Positions 1 to 11,123 of a stretch of 64,000 nt of DNA are shown one piece after another. Position numbers and translations under genes: made by a program. The DNA comes from Leptasterias polaris. Lineage: Eukaryota; Echinodermata; Asteroidea; Forcipulatida; Asteriidae. The stretch spans positions 3,168,501 through 3,232,500 of the forward strand of contig JAZGTN010000046.1 of NCBI GenBank assembly GCA_037783415.1, in the 5' to 3' direction. The notes under the pieces were generated by a model. That model did not search any database. It was not told where the DNA came from and was given only the letters and a program-made list of their open reading frames with translations. How positions within the stretch are numbered: position 1 is the stretch's first letter; the number at the start of each line of letters is the position of its first letter.

Positions 1-65
1 CAAAAGTATACCCTGCCTTTATTTTAGTCCAGTAATTGAATTGTGGGTTTTTGAAGGAGTGTCCT

Positions 66-155
66 GCCAAAAGGTCTAGTGCACTGGACTCAAGTTCGGT
101 ATTGTCAGAGTGTGGGTCCCAGTCAGGGCACTTGTGTCCCATGATGAAAACCCTT
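66..155 (+). mobile_element. tRNA-derived SINE fragment
   Basis: The stretch runs from a decayed 'ggtctagtgcactggactcaag' head to 'gtgtgggtcccagtcagggcacttgtgtcc'. It matches the head of the SINE family seen at 28022, 54247 and 57747. Only the tRNA-like head survives. Confidence 0.45.
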
Positions 156-268
156 ATTCAAGTTTGCAATTTTTTCCTGAAGTAAAAAGGAAATAATTGA
201 AGTGTGTGCCTCCTGAAAATCTTTCCTTTAAAAGCAATCTTCATTTCTATAAAACTCATAGCTACACT

Positions 269-810
269 GTGAGTCAAAGTCGAAGCAGTGAATCAAAACT
301 ATTCAATATAGTTGAACACCTTTGTGTTATTGAATTCTAGTTGATAGAATTCACAAGTGCTTTACTCCTTAATGTTTACAATCGCTGGTTAAACTGAACA
401 GGACTTCCCCCTTTACAATGTCATAGCCAGAAGCAATCCAAGTACACTGTGAGGCTAGGATGGAGCTATACTGAAAACCGTTTGGTCTATAGATGTTTCC
501 TACCGTACATTCAAAGTTCCAACTCGACCTTATATTGTGAGTCAAACTCGTCGCAATATTGTGATTCAAACTATAGTTGAACACCTTTGTGTTATTGAAT
601 CCTAGTTGATAGAATTCACAAGTGCTTTGTTCTTTAATGTTTACAATCGCTGGTTAAACTGAATAGGACTTCCCCTTTACATAGCCAGAATTAGCAATCC
701 AAGTACACTGTGAGGCTAGGATGGAGCTATACTGAAAGCCGTTTGGGTTTTCTATAGAGGTTTCCCACAGTACGTTTAAGGTTCCAACTCGACCTACGTA
801 CGAGGCTATA
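269..810. repeat. Tandem duplication, period 268 bp
   Basis: Two adjacent units begin with the same 'gtgagtcaaa' at 269 and 537. Both include 'ttacaatcgctggttaaact' and 'ggacttcccc'. A third diverged copy lies at about 12716-12960, in front of gene copy B, so the unit belongs to the segment duplicated with the receptor 5' exons. No gene is seen in it. Confidence 0.7.
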
Positions 811-1597
811 TAAACCGCTACAGTTCAATTGCTGACAACGAAGCTGTATAAAATAAATCGTTAAATTGCAGTAGAATTATGTTTTATACTAAAAGTCGGC
901 CATTACTGCAAGCGTTTGTGAAAATGAAAATAATAGATTAAGATATGTCCTAGTGTATTTGTTATTAAAACAACAACAACTTTTCAGTTATTCTGAAACA
1001 CACTTTTCAAAACCAAACCAAGTTTATTATGTTCGTGTTTTAATTAGTCTCTTTTGTAATATCGAAATTTAGACAAACATGAAAGTATAAAGTTGTGTTT
1101 TTAATGGCAAGGCTATTGACTAGTAAGAGTAGGCTACCAGATAGAGAGGAGGAAGTTTAACGGAAAATAATATTCAATGATAAAAAATGGGTACAATGAA
1201 TGCCGGTGTCACGTCCTCGACGTTCCGGCGTACTGAGCGTTCCAGGTGACGTACGCATGCGCGGCCGTACTGTTCGTTCCAGCCGGTGTTGGTGACGTGG
1301 TCTCCTTCTCGTGCTCTTAAAATTGTCAGACAATACCGCGTCGTAAGAATATTTCTTAGATTGGGCACGTACAGCCCTCTTTTCCCCCTCTGTCTAGCTT
1401 TGCTCAAGGCTGTCGCAGTTTTCACTCCAAAAAGACACTAGCACTGTGCGTAATGCGAGTATCACATCACTGCCCGTATTACTACTGTGCGCAGGTAGAC
1501 CGCACTCGTATTACTATCCGCATGCGGAGGCCGTCAGGCCGACAGCCTTGTCGCGTCTGTATCTTCCGGGTTTAATGTGTTTCCTGTTTTTATTTCC

Positions 1598-1650
1598 GCT
1601 AGCCCCCCCCCCATTTTCGTCCACTATTGGACGAAAATGGGGGGGCTAGC
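1598..1650. repeat. Perfect-looking hairpin with C/G runs
   Basis: 'gctagccccc' at the left is answered by 'gggggctagc' at the right, with 'attttcgtcca' against 'tggacgaaaat' around a 4-base loop. It lies inside the 1207-3414 element. Confidence 0.7.
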
Positions 1651-2005
1651 AGATATGCTGGTATGCAGATCATGAATATTGAAACATTTCATCAGACCTT
1701 TTGCTGACAACGCAGGATGAAAATAAATGCATGATTCATTTTCGACGTCCAATCAAGAGCTTCCCTCATTATGACCTTTGTACTGTGTCATGCTTGCTGT
1801 GCGTGTGTGTGACGCGATGTTGTATGACTCTGAGAGTGTACACAAACAAAACAGCGGCATGGCAGCAAGGTATGCGCCATTGAATTGAACCAGTTTAGTG
1901 TTTTTTTGCCATTATTATAGCATCAACTCTTGGCCCAGAATGCTTGTCTAATTGTCTTGGTTATCATCTGATTGTTAATAATTTTATCGTGATATAGCAT
2001 TGTAA

Positions 2006-2160
2006 ATGACAAGTATCATCATTGATATGGCCTCGCATGAACATATTCCTGCAGCCTTAAATACTGCGGCCGACAAATTGGGTCTGGACGATTTTCGTCC
2101 TCAGCAGCGGTCAGCTATTGAAGCATTTCTTCACAGACGTGATGTTTTCGTCACTCTGCC
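2006..2160 (+). pseudogene. RecQ-like DNA helicase N-terminal fragment
   Basis: The open frame from ATG 2006 (an in-frame ATG also at 2027) contains 'LGLDDFRPQQRSAIEAFL' followed by 'RRDVFVTLP'. This is the motif 0 region and the lead-in to the Walker A motif of RecQ-family helicases. The frame breaks exactly where the P-loop (PTGxGKS) should follow; instead the DNA continues into an unrelated sequence antisense to the 2151-2477 open frame. No downstream helicase motifs were found and no convincing splice donor sits at the break. I read it as a truncated helicase gene carried by the surrounding transposon. An alternative is a first exon of a host RecQ gene displaced by a deletion. Confidence 0.55.
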
Positions 2161-2477
2161 ACACCGTCTTCATACTTTTGTGTTGCTCTCAGGCAGGGTC
2201 GGCATATTTTGTGTGAATTTGGGAAGACTTTGGAAATGTCTAAATCTAAAACGTTGTGGATTCTCCTCAAAATTTCAGCTGAGTGAGACAACGCGGGCAG
2301 GAATGACATAAATGAGGTTGAGTGGGGCGATTTGTTGCAAATCACACACCATTTTCCATCAGGAAGACGCTTTTCTGAGGCTATTTCTTTTAATGGCGTA
2401 CACGATTGGCCATCTCCCGCCTCCATTTTGCAACATTGTAACAGTGATTTAATCAATGGTGGGGGCTTTATACACAA
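2151..2477 (-). CDS. Cysteine-rich hypothetical ORF in transposon
   Basis: This 108-codon minus-strand open frame has two CxxC pairs, 'CVICNKS' and 'CRPCLR', separated by about 46 residues, a spacing that could bind zinc. I do not recognise the family. It overlaps the broken RecQ fragment by about ten bases tail-to-tail and lies inside the 1207-3414 element, so it may be an exon of that element's protein. It may also be a chance frame. Confidence 0.3.
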   Translation of the reverse strand: MCIKPPPLIKSLLQCCKMEAGDGQSCTPLKEIASEKRLPDGKWCVICNKSPHSTSFMSFLPALSHSAEILRRIHNVLDLDISKVFPNSHKICRPCLRATQKYEDGVAE

Positions 2478-3748
2478 AACAAAGACCTCAATAAACTATC
2501 GATTTTGATTGTTTATTGCACTTACTCCATGTGTTTTATCTTGCGGGCGGCACAAAAACTTCCTTTTTGCCCAATTTAATCATGGATGTAGAAACATCCA
2601 TGATTTAATAGAGCTGCTTTAAGCACCAAAGGTAGCTAAGTAAACTAACAAAAATATGCTTACTAGATGCTAGAATTAGGTTACAAGCTAAAACTCTATA
2701 ATAACATAAACTTTAAGCCAGGATGCTTTTAAAAATAGGACACCGTTTTATAATCAACAGCTAAAAACCCACAGCGCGCGCGCGCCCCCAAGTGAAAAGT
2801 ACACACATGCAGCAGCTGGATAATACATGAATATGCATAATATCTATTTAGTAAACATGACTTCCACTGACCAATGGGATCTTGTCTTCCGCTCGCATTA
2901 CAGTAATGACCTCATGGCTTCAACACAGAACCGTCAAGGCGTTGATTCAGTTAGTACACGTACACATACACCCACACTTGCATGCTCTATGCACTATCAT
3001 GCACACACACGGCGGGTTAGCACCGCGCAAAGAAAAGTATTATATTTAAAACAGTGGGTATTAGCGCCGCTCAAAGAAAATTATTAATAAATGAAAACAA
3101 AACTCCAACGCCTTGATCAAGGCTACCCTCTGTCAGGCCTTCCACATACCACCTCCCGCTGGTAAGGTAATGATTTATTATTGATGTCTTCACACCTAGA
3201 GTTACGAAACGACTTGACATGCTTGTGCGTTCATACTAGTAGTAGTACTACAGCTCATGAGCGACAGCACGACAGCTAGAGACTAGAGGAACACTCAGCG
3301 CGACACAAAATTGACTACTTTCGCTTGCTGCGCGCAGGCATGACATGACGTAATGTATTATATTAGTCATCTGGAACGTTTAGTACGCCGGAATGCTCAG
3401 TGCGCGACACCGTACCGGCGCTCCCAACATTTTTGTGTTTTAGTCTTTCAATTTACGCATTGAGGCCTGTTCGGGTTTTCGCCCATTAACAAAGGAGTAC
3501 AACTTCGTACCACAAACTATGAATATATCTGAATAGATCTGGTCAACAGTCAAACTGAAGTATAGCTCAATGGAGGATTGCTCTCGATTCCGATTACAGC
3601 ATTAAATTGTTCCTTTTGATATCTCAACAGTTTATACAGAACTCTAGTAACACGATGCTGAAGATTTAACGCAGAGTCGTCATGTCATCTCATCAACATA
3701 TCCTCGGATTGCCTTTATTGGTATTTGTTCTTGCCTGTCTCAGTACTG

Positions 3749-5715
3749 GTAAGTAAACGGTTTGTTGTTTTATACAAAAACTTCAAATGTGGAAACTGTC
3801 TGTATTTATTCTTGGGGAAAATCAGTCACGGTATAATGCGAACAAACACTAACGTATTTCCATTATAACGAAAGTAAATCGCCCGGGCGAACTTATCTAG
3901 TAAACCGTGATTTTTTTTGCAATGTCCTAAATACGCTTCCGTACAAAATCAACTAGAGATAAGGACAAATTTGCAAATTATTGCGCAGTTTAAGATTGTT
4001 GGTACTAAAAAAAGGAATGTTTATAAATCAGTCAAGTAGGCCTGTGTTTGAAATCAAGATTCGAGCATTAGAAGAATCGAGGTCTTTCCTTCCATAAATA
4101 TATATTTTTGTTCGTCTACTAAAAGTGGGCTTTTCTCGTGCTCGAAACATTAATGTCAAAAGAACTTGCCAAATTTGTACACAAACGGTTCGTCATAACT
4201 CTCCAGTCTACGATCGTCAGGGATCGAGGGTTACGATTGTCACAACTACACCACACCATGCCCTACTACATCAATGTATTGTGGATGTAACGCAGTCGAT
4301 GGGGGCGTTTCTCTTTTATAAAAACCTTCCATGGCCAATAACTGATAATGAACTAAACAATTGATATTTTGCAGGGTCAGCTATAAAGTAATGGATGACA
4401 TTGCGAATAAATACAAATTAGTTTACTACCCTACAGGTGCATCGTTGCTTGTAGCTAACATGCCTGTCGGTTTGTTTCAGAAGCGTTAAAGGGACATGGA
4501 GATAATAAAACAGTCATGACTTAGATACAAGTCATAATTATGATTTATATACCATTATTAGCATGAATCATATTTTACTTATGCCGATATTTATGAGATA
4601 ATAACTCACATGACTAATTAGTACACGTCATAATTAAAATGTAGGCCTACTACTTTATATTTAAGAAATAAAAGTAATAATTGTGACATATAAATCTTTA
4701 TTGGCAGACACTATGACTTTCTTTTGTTTCTATTTCAATGTGAAACGCTACGTGGTTTGTGGAGGGTTACAACAATTCATAAGTAATGTGCAGCTCAGTA
4801 TTTGCGGTGTGTGCCGTTCGTTGTCAATAATGGCTCACTTTTAGATTGCAATGGATCTAAAACATGTTCTGGCCTTTTAATCAACTTGCCAATTCTAGGT
4901 AAAAGGAAAGTTTGCACACAAAAAGGAAATCAACCAATGAATAGAAGTATACTCAATGTACCAAAAACTGCAAGAATTGTTAAGAGGTGTCACAAAACAG
5001 GGCACCAGAAAGAGTTTTCTTGAGATTTCAATTTCAAAGAATGACAATCGATGATAGTGTAATTAAAATACATGGGGAAATTATTTAAAGTTTTGCGCAA
5101 CGAAAAGCATCATAATATTATTATAGGCATTATCGTAACCCACACGCACATAAGGAATGCTCTCAACAACCAGGCCTCAATTTTCGCATGATAACTAAGT
5201 TTCCAAAGGGTAACTTTAAGAGTCTTTTTTGTTTGACTACTGTTGACTTTTAGGCTAACGCTCATGGGGAAAGTCATCCCCTAGATACATTACCACAGAA
5301 TTGCCTCTCGGAACAAACTCTTGGTGGCGCCATGCACTAGCGGTGCCCGCGCGATAATCTGTCTTGAAATCAAAAATAACCTCTAGTAAAGATACAAATT
5401 ATTGAATATTTTTTGAAAAGCAAATATACGCATGTTCTTTTCAATCTAGTCAAATGTGCAAGTTGGTTTTCTTCATCTCTGTTTTACCATGTGCCTCACA
5501 AAACCGAAATTTAATCCTACTCACCAACCGACCCTTCTACTATATTGGTTTAAATCATAATCATTTAATGGAACATTTTCCTGGTCGCTCTCTTCCGCCT
5601 CAAAAGCTGAGCTGTCTTCCCGTTGACTTGCAAGAAATACGAAAATAAAACACAACACATAACAAAACAATTATTAACAACACTAAACATAAGAATTACA
5701 ATTGAATGTCGCCAG
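3749..5715. other. Copy A intron 1
   Basis: This intron aligns in patches with 13598-15800 of copy B (for example 'cttccatggcc' near 4325 and 14430). I see no gene in it. A conserved stretch at about 4380-4490 is open for some 34 codons in both copies but is not in splice phase. Confidence 0.5.
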
Positions 5716-6031
5716 GTGTTGCTCTTGAACTGGACGGCAGTCTTACCAGCCAAAGCACTACATGGGATAATCTATCTGAATTTATATCTGGTAGCGCTGT
5801 GGATGGGATTCTTACTTCAACAGCCATCACAGGTAAGTTTGTTCATTACCTTAAATGTTATGCAGGAAACTTTTTGTGATGACGTCAGATAAAGGATGAT
5901 CGATACAGAATCTTCTGGAAGTGTAAATTAATCAGCAATCCTTAACACAAACCTATGAAAATTTCTTCAGAATGTGGTGATCACATTAGCTAAATGCAAA
6001 AAGAAAATTCTCTTTTAAGGATCCTGATGAG

Positions 6032-7148
6032 TAGTTGCGATAATCGTAACCCTCCTTTCCCGACGGGCTTTAGCCCGGAGGGTTACGAGACAATGAGCAC
6101 GAGATTCGACCATTCGTGCCAAAACGTGCAATTTCGACCAATGTTGACAGACTAGTCACCAGATTTGCCCAATTTTTACCACTTTCAAAAATCATGAAAC
6201 AAATTCTAAGAACATGGGCTTAATCTTCAATGTCTAACAAATCCAACCATAATACTCAAAACATCATTGAGCAAATTATTTTGAAGAAAAAAAGATAAAA
6301 ACTTACCGGAGACGGAGCGAAATGCTCGTGAAGTGTAGACAGACGATGGTTGAGGTTTTAAACCCCGCACTTCGTTACCATGCAACTTCTCTACCAATCA
6401 GTGTAAATTCCCGACCAATCAGCACAAACCAAGGAAAAACAGACCGGCCTGCCGCGGCTGTAGCCCGCGAACCGGCTATGCCCGCTCGCGGACTCACTGC
6501 ACGGGTGTGTTTGTGTGTGCTTGCGCTGGGCTGTACATGTACACACATGCCAACGTCAACCTCGTCCCCGGGGTGTGTCGAGCAGTACCATGTTGACCGC
6601 TCTCTCATGGTAAACAATGGTTGGAAAAAAAGTAAAACATGGGGACGAGGTTGATGCCAATGTATGACTGTGTGTGTATAATGTATTGGAGTTACATACA
6701 TGTATGTACTTTATAGCTCCATGCTTGTACACATGCATAGAGCCGCGCAGTGCAGTGAGTCCACAAGCGAGAACAGCCGGTTAGCGGGCTACAGCCGAAG
6801 CTCCGCCCAGTCTGATTTTCCTCAACCTCAACCATCGTCTGTGTCCGATTCACGAGCATTTCGCTCCGTCTCCGGTAAGTTTTTGTCCTTTTTTCTTCAA
6901 AATATTTTCTCAATTATGTTTTAAGTGTTATGGTTGGATTTGTTAGACATTGAAGATTAAGCCCATGTTCTTAGAATTTGTTTCATGATTTTTGAAAGTG
7001 GTAAAAATTGGGCAAATCTGGTGACTAGTCTGTCAACATTGGTCGAAATTGCACGTTTTGGCACGAATGGTCGAATCTCGTGCTCATTGTCTCGTAACCC
7101 TCCGGGCTAAAGCCCGTCGGGAAAGGAGGGTTACGATTATCGCAACTA
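6032..7148. mobile_element. 1.1-kb DNA transposon with about 323-bp terminal inverted repeats and 9-bp TSD
   Basis: Left arm 6032-6355 and right arm 6826-7148 are near-perfect reverse complements, starting 'tagttgcgataatcg' and ending 'cgattatcgcaacta'. The direct repeat 'cctgatgag' flanks it at 6023-6031 and 7149-7157. The equivalent point in copy B (about 17530) has no element. The centre has a second layer of inverted homology and no convincing transposase frame, so it is non-autonomous. Long arms with 9-base duplications fit Mutator-like elements best, though the superfamily is inference. Confidence 0.85.
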
Positions 7149-9092
7149 CCTGATGAGGTACTTTGTAAACTTTCGAATCAGCAAGCTTTCTAAATATTAA
7201 CAAATAAATCACCGAAATTAGACTGTCCTTGAAAGGATTAAGCATGAAGTCAATAATGAGCAATAGATTTGTAGGATATCCACGGCAGAATTACATTCGA
7301 TTAAAAAGTGTTATTACTTGTTGCTCATCTTGTTTAATTTGAAAGCTTACACATCCACCAAAGAGATTAACGGTGAATTCGAAATAATTGACAAAAAGAA
7401 TTCAACCATGCAAAGCTTAAAAATTAATTAATATTGTAACGTTTTGTAGAAGTGTGTGTTTGCGGATCCATTTTGAAATATTCCTATCAAAGATGTATTT
7501 TGTGCTTGATTTATAGTGCATGGTTGTGTATGTGAAAGGAATAAAGGCTGTTGTGATTTTCTTATTGTTTTCAATATGACCACTATAGTCACTCGAAAAT
7601 ATTCATAGCCAAGCGAAAGTGATATAAACACAAAGTAAATCCATTCATCTCAGACATGTGGTGGCTGGCATTGGACCATCGTTGCCTGCATGTTGTATGG
7701 AATGAGTGGGCAGTCACAGGTAGGTGGGCTCAAAGGTTTCTTCCCTGCCTTTCACCTCTGACCCCAGTTGGGGGATTTCAGTCCCTGCCTAGCTGTGTGG
7801 GATTTCCCCTTTGGGGTTTTCCTCCTACGTCAAAAATTGCATGAATTTTCTTCGTTTTCTCCTTTACAAAAGTTATGATGTGTTATGATGTTTTTATGGA
7901 TTCGTTGACTAAATAATTCAGATTTTAGATTCAGACAAACAAAAGCTACCGTAATTCCTTTTCCACATAAAGTAAATGAAAAAAATTGTTGACTGACTGA
8001 CCATTAACCATAATGTACTCTCTTTCAGGCTACACAGCCAACCCGTGGTGGAAAGTGAATCTTGGAGATACCTACTGCCTCAAAAGATTACTCTGACAAA
8101 CAGACTTCAATACTGTCAGTGCTAGGGCCTTTAACATTAACAGTGGATCTAGCTACTCCAAGCTTTGGCTGTAGACGGTAAACGTCACGCGTGTATTCAA
8201 ACGTTGGGTCACGGCGTTAACATTTTGCAAATGTCGATGTTTTCTTTATCCAATGGTCCACAAAACGTTTAAGATTTCAACGGTCCCCTTACGGGTCTAA
8301 TGCTTTGTTAACGTAATTTTATATATATTAGAGCCGCTTTTCTTCTGATTATTATGGCCTAACCAATTTGCAATTCCGAGAATAAGTTGTTATTATTTCT
8401 TAGTGTGCTGCCGTGACAGTCTAGGTCTATTTAAACAAATAAATATTTTAAAAGCTAAGAATTGAACGGGATTCCGGGTCCCAGCTGGGGACCTGACCCA
8501 TTTCCGGGTCAGACCTGGAAAGTGGTTAAAAACTTGCCGCGGATTTAGTCCGGATTATGTGTCATTTTGACGAAGATTCCGGTTCATAGGCCTACTGACC
8601 AAAAATGGGTTAGGAACCAAGGTACCGGATCCGGGTTAATTCTGACGTAGCGGAGTGCTTTCTTCTTCATGGCATTTTCCCTTGACTTGTTGACTTTTGT
8701 TAAACTGCAGATCGTAACAATAATTTGGAAGCTGTATCACGAGCTGGTTTGAGTTCAGAACATCTCCAGAACGCAATGATTGGATCTCCAGTAACCCAAT
8801 CGCAATCTGTACAGGGAATGGCTGTTGATTTCACTGTAGACCCGATTGTCATCGCTCGCTACATGAGTTTTGACATTCCATCCGATGAGGGCGTAAGAAA
8901 ATACTTAACGATCGCCGAGATCATGGTTGAAGAAATCACTGAAAGTGAAAGTGAAGACACTGGCAGTTTAATGTTAGCAGGTGAGTCGTAAGATATGGGT
9001 TAAAAACCTAATAATATGCTCCTTAATGTTTTCTTTTTTAACGACCGTCAAACAAGTTTGTTTACCTCTCACAAAAGGTTATAGTCCGTGGG

Positions 9093-9377
9093 CTAGAATA
9101 CCCCCCCCCATGCATCCCCCCCATGCATCCCCCCCCCCCCAGATCCTCCAGCTCCGCGAGTGGTATCATTTTGTTTGGGAGACCCATCTGAGTGATTATT
9201 TTGATGTTACCAGTAAAAAAGTTGGGATGCATAAAGATGGCGGCCACAAAATGGCCGCCTGCTTTATGCATCCCAACCTTTTTACTGGTAACATCAAAAT
9301 AATCACTCAGACGGGTCTCCAGACTAAAATGATACCACTCGCACAGGATCTGGGGGATGCATGGGGGGTTATTCTAG
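9093..9377. mobile_element. MITE, about 285 bp, near-complete palindrome
   Basis: The ends are 'ctagaata' and 'tattctag'. The arms pair over about 140 bases, including 'gagtggtatcattttgt' and 'gatgttaccagtaaaaa', meeting around 'acaaaat' in 'ggcggccacaaaatggccgcc'. C-runs of differing length interrupt the arms. It has no coding capacity. Confidence 0.8.
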
Positions 9378-9395
9378 ACAATGACTAATTAGCTA

Positions 9396-10070
9396 GTCCA
9401 ACTGGATCAACCTATACTACCCCCGGAGCATCTCTAGTCAACTAATGAAGTTAAGTCACTTTGTCAAAATGGCGGTTAGGTTTGTTCACGGAGCCTCCTT
9501 TTTTTACGTGTTGTTGCCATATTTTGACAAATCAATCGACTATAAACACGTTTGAGTGACACAAGGACCACGCATCCGTCATTTCAATGGCAAATTGACT
9601 AAAGTTTGCACCCGAACTTGCTACTGTTGTCTAATCGTGGAGCTAGCTACCTCATGGTTGAATAGTTCCTTTGTGTAACAACAGTTGGTTTACCCGTAAG
9701 GGACTTCCCCTATTTTTCACAGTTAAACGTTGATTGCATACTCTAAACCCTGCAAATTAATTCAATCACACTCACTCTGCCAAATAATAATGTTTTGGAT
9801 TACTCTGAAACACTGTGGAAATAAAACCCATTGGCCTAGTAGTGTGGATAATCCTACACAAAAAGAAAATTGAGAAGTACAATAGATAACGTGCAAACGA
9901 TGCTCATTTTTGATGCTAAGAGAGACGAACTGCAAGAAATTGATTGGACCTTTCTTAGAAGCGCAGAATTATAGAGTTTTTAAGCTGTAAACTAACGACT
10001 TTGGCCGATGCAGTTGAGTACAAGGAAGTTGTGTATACAGAAGTTACGTTCAATGGTACAGATAATTATA
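9396..10070. repeat. Segment duplicated at 40444-41205
   Basis: Shared landmarks in the same order and orientation include 'caaatcaatcgactataaac', 'gtttgcacccgaacttgct', 'ttgaatagttcctttgtgta' and 'gtgtggataatcctacacaa'. It is either a dispersed repeat or a segmental duplication flanking the receptor locus. Confidence 0.75.
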
Positions 10071-10091
10071 AGAGACTGCATTGTCTAGTAT

Positions 10092-10193
10092 GTGTCAGTG
10101 TTGTAGTCGAGACCTGGAAGTCCGAGACCGAGACCAAGACCAAGGTATCCGAGGGGGAGACCGAGACCCGGTCTCGAGACCTACAACACTGGT
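10092..10193. repeat. Short inverted-repeat element
   Basis: 'cagtgttgtag' and 'cgagacc' at the left are answered by 'ggtctcg' and 'ctacaacactg' at the right. The centre is a purine-rich 'gagaccgagacc' run. Confidence 0.5.
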
Positions 10194-10210
10194 ATGTGTT
10201 CATGCATTAT

Positions 10211-11123
10211 TACGAAAGCCCAATCGTGCCACTGAAGTATATATTATCAGCGGGAACTAATCCGTTATAACGAATTAATAATCCGTTATAACGAATTAAT
10301 AATCTCGTTATAACGAATTAATAATTCGTTATAACGAATTAATAATCCGTTATAACGAGATTATTAATTCGTTATAACGAATTAGTAATCCGTTAAAACG
10401 AATTACTAATTCGTTATTACGAATTAACAATTGGCCCATCTCCATGGTGCGACGTACTAAGTACGCCCGAGTTCGGATGCGGTGTTCCTGCCATATTATA
10501 ACCACTGCCGAAATCATCAATTCGGACTCGGCCGCACAGTCGCACCAATTAACAATTGGCCCACCTCCATGGTGTGACTGTGCGGCAGTGCCCGACCGTT
10601 GTTCCGGCCATATCCACATAGCCACTACCGAAGTCATCAATTCGGACACGGCCGTACAGTACGTCGCATCATCGAGATGGGCCAATTGTTAATTCGTTAT
10701 AACGAATTACTAATTCGTTTAAACGGATTACTAATTCGTTAAAACGAATTAACAATCGGCCCACCTCCACGGTGCGACTGAACGGCCGAGTCCGAATTGA
10801 TGATTTCGTATATGGCAGGAACGCCGAAAAGTTCCATAACTCATCGTTGTTGTAGTCAACGGCTATCCGCATCCGAAATCATCAGTTCGCACTCGGCTGT
10901 TCAGTCGCATCATGGAGGTGGGCCAATTGTTAATTCGTTTTAACGGATTACTAATTCGTTTTAACGAATTATTAATTCGTTATAACGGATTATTAATTCG
11001 TTATAACGGATTATTAATTCGTTATAACGGATTATTAATTCGTTATAACGGATTACTAATTCGTTATAACGGATTAGTTCCCGCTGATAATATATACTTC
11101 AGTGGCACGATTGGGCTTTCGTA
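10211..11123. mobile_element. Foldback element with satellite-like core, 6-bp TSD
   Basis: The ends are 'tacgaaagcccaatcgtgcc' and its reverse complement. 'cattat' repeats directly on both sides (10205-10210 and 11124-11129). Each arm consists of tandem about 20-base units around 'ttcgttataacg', some varied by single bases. The middle holds further inverted pairs of 'caattggcccatctccatgg'. Open frames here are repeat artefacts. Confidence 0.85.

Larger units (their letters stand above)
1207..3414. mobile_element. DNA transposon carrying a RecQ-like helicase fragment, inserted in copy A only
   Basis: Copy B reads straight through 'aatgaatgccggcgctccc' (about 13276-13294). Copy A is interrupted at the same point, with 'ccgg' at both junctions (1203-1206 and 3415-3418). 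The inserted DNA ends in inverted repeats: the left end contains 'ttccggcgtactgagcgttc' and the reverse complement of the right end contains 'ttccggcgtactaaacgttc'. Inside are a RecQ-like coding fragment (+) and a cysteine-rich open frame (-). Terminal inverted repeats, a 4-base target duplication and a superfamily-2 helicase together suggest a decayed Academ-type element, but no intact transposase is visible. The class is inference; the insertion itself is directly seen. Confidence 0.65.
3682..8980 (+). pseudogene. Copy A: duplicated 5' exons of the Tie-like receptor, frameshifted
   Basis: Four exons match the first four exons of the downstream receptor. A1 3682-3748 is a signal peptide ([20 protein letters not shown]). 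A2 5716-5832 and A3 8029-8114 carry the start of a galactose-binding domain ([14 protein letters not shown]). A4 8711-8980 carries its end ([14 protein letters not shown], then [11 protein letters not shown]). All introns are phase 1. A3 is 86 bases where its partner is 87: one base is missing after the codons for TYCLK, which brings a TGA into frame within four codons. Its donor is gtcagt where copy B has gtgagt. No Ig, EGF or kinase exons follow before copy B starts. It is most likely a dead duplicate or an alternative 5' end that is now broken; an assembly error at the single base would change this reading. Confidence 0.65.

Noticed and set aside
369..584. Minus-strand 71-codon frame
   Set aside because: It lies in a tandem repeat whose other copies are not open; no protein similarity recognised.
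4380..4490. About 34 conserved codons shared by the two copies (also 14450-14565), 'YKLVYYPTG'
   Set aside because: Differences between copies are mostly amino-acid changing, copy A has a two-base loss at the start, and the phase does not match exon 1. It is probably conserved only because of the recent duplication.
8140..8177. Apparent continuation of exon A3/B3 in another frame ('[17 protein letters not shown]')
   Set aside because: The donor gtgagt at 18451 in copy B and in-phase joining to exon 4 explain the domain. The extra frame lies in the intron and ends in a stop in both copies.
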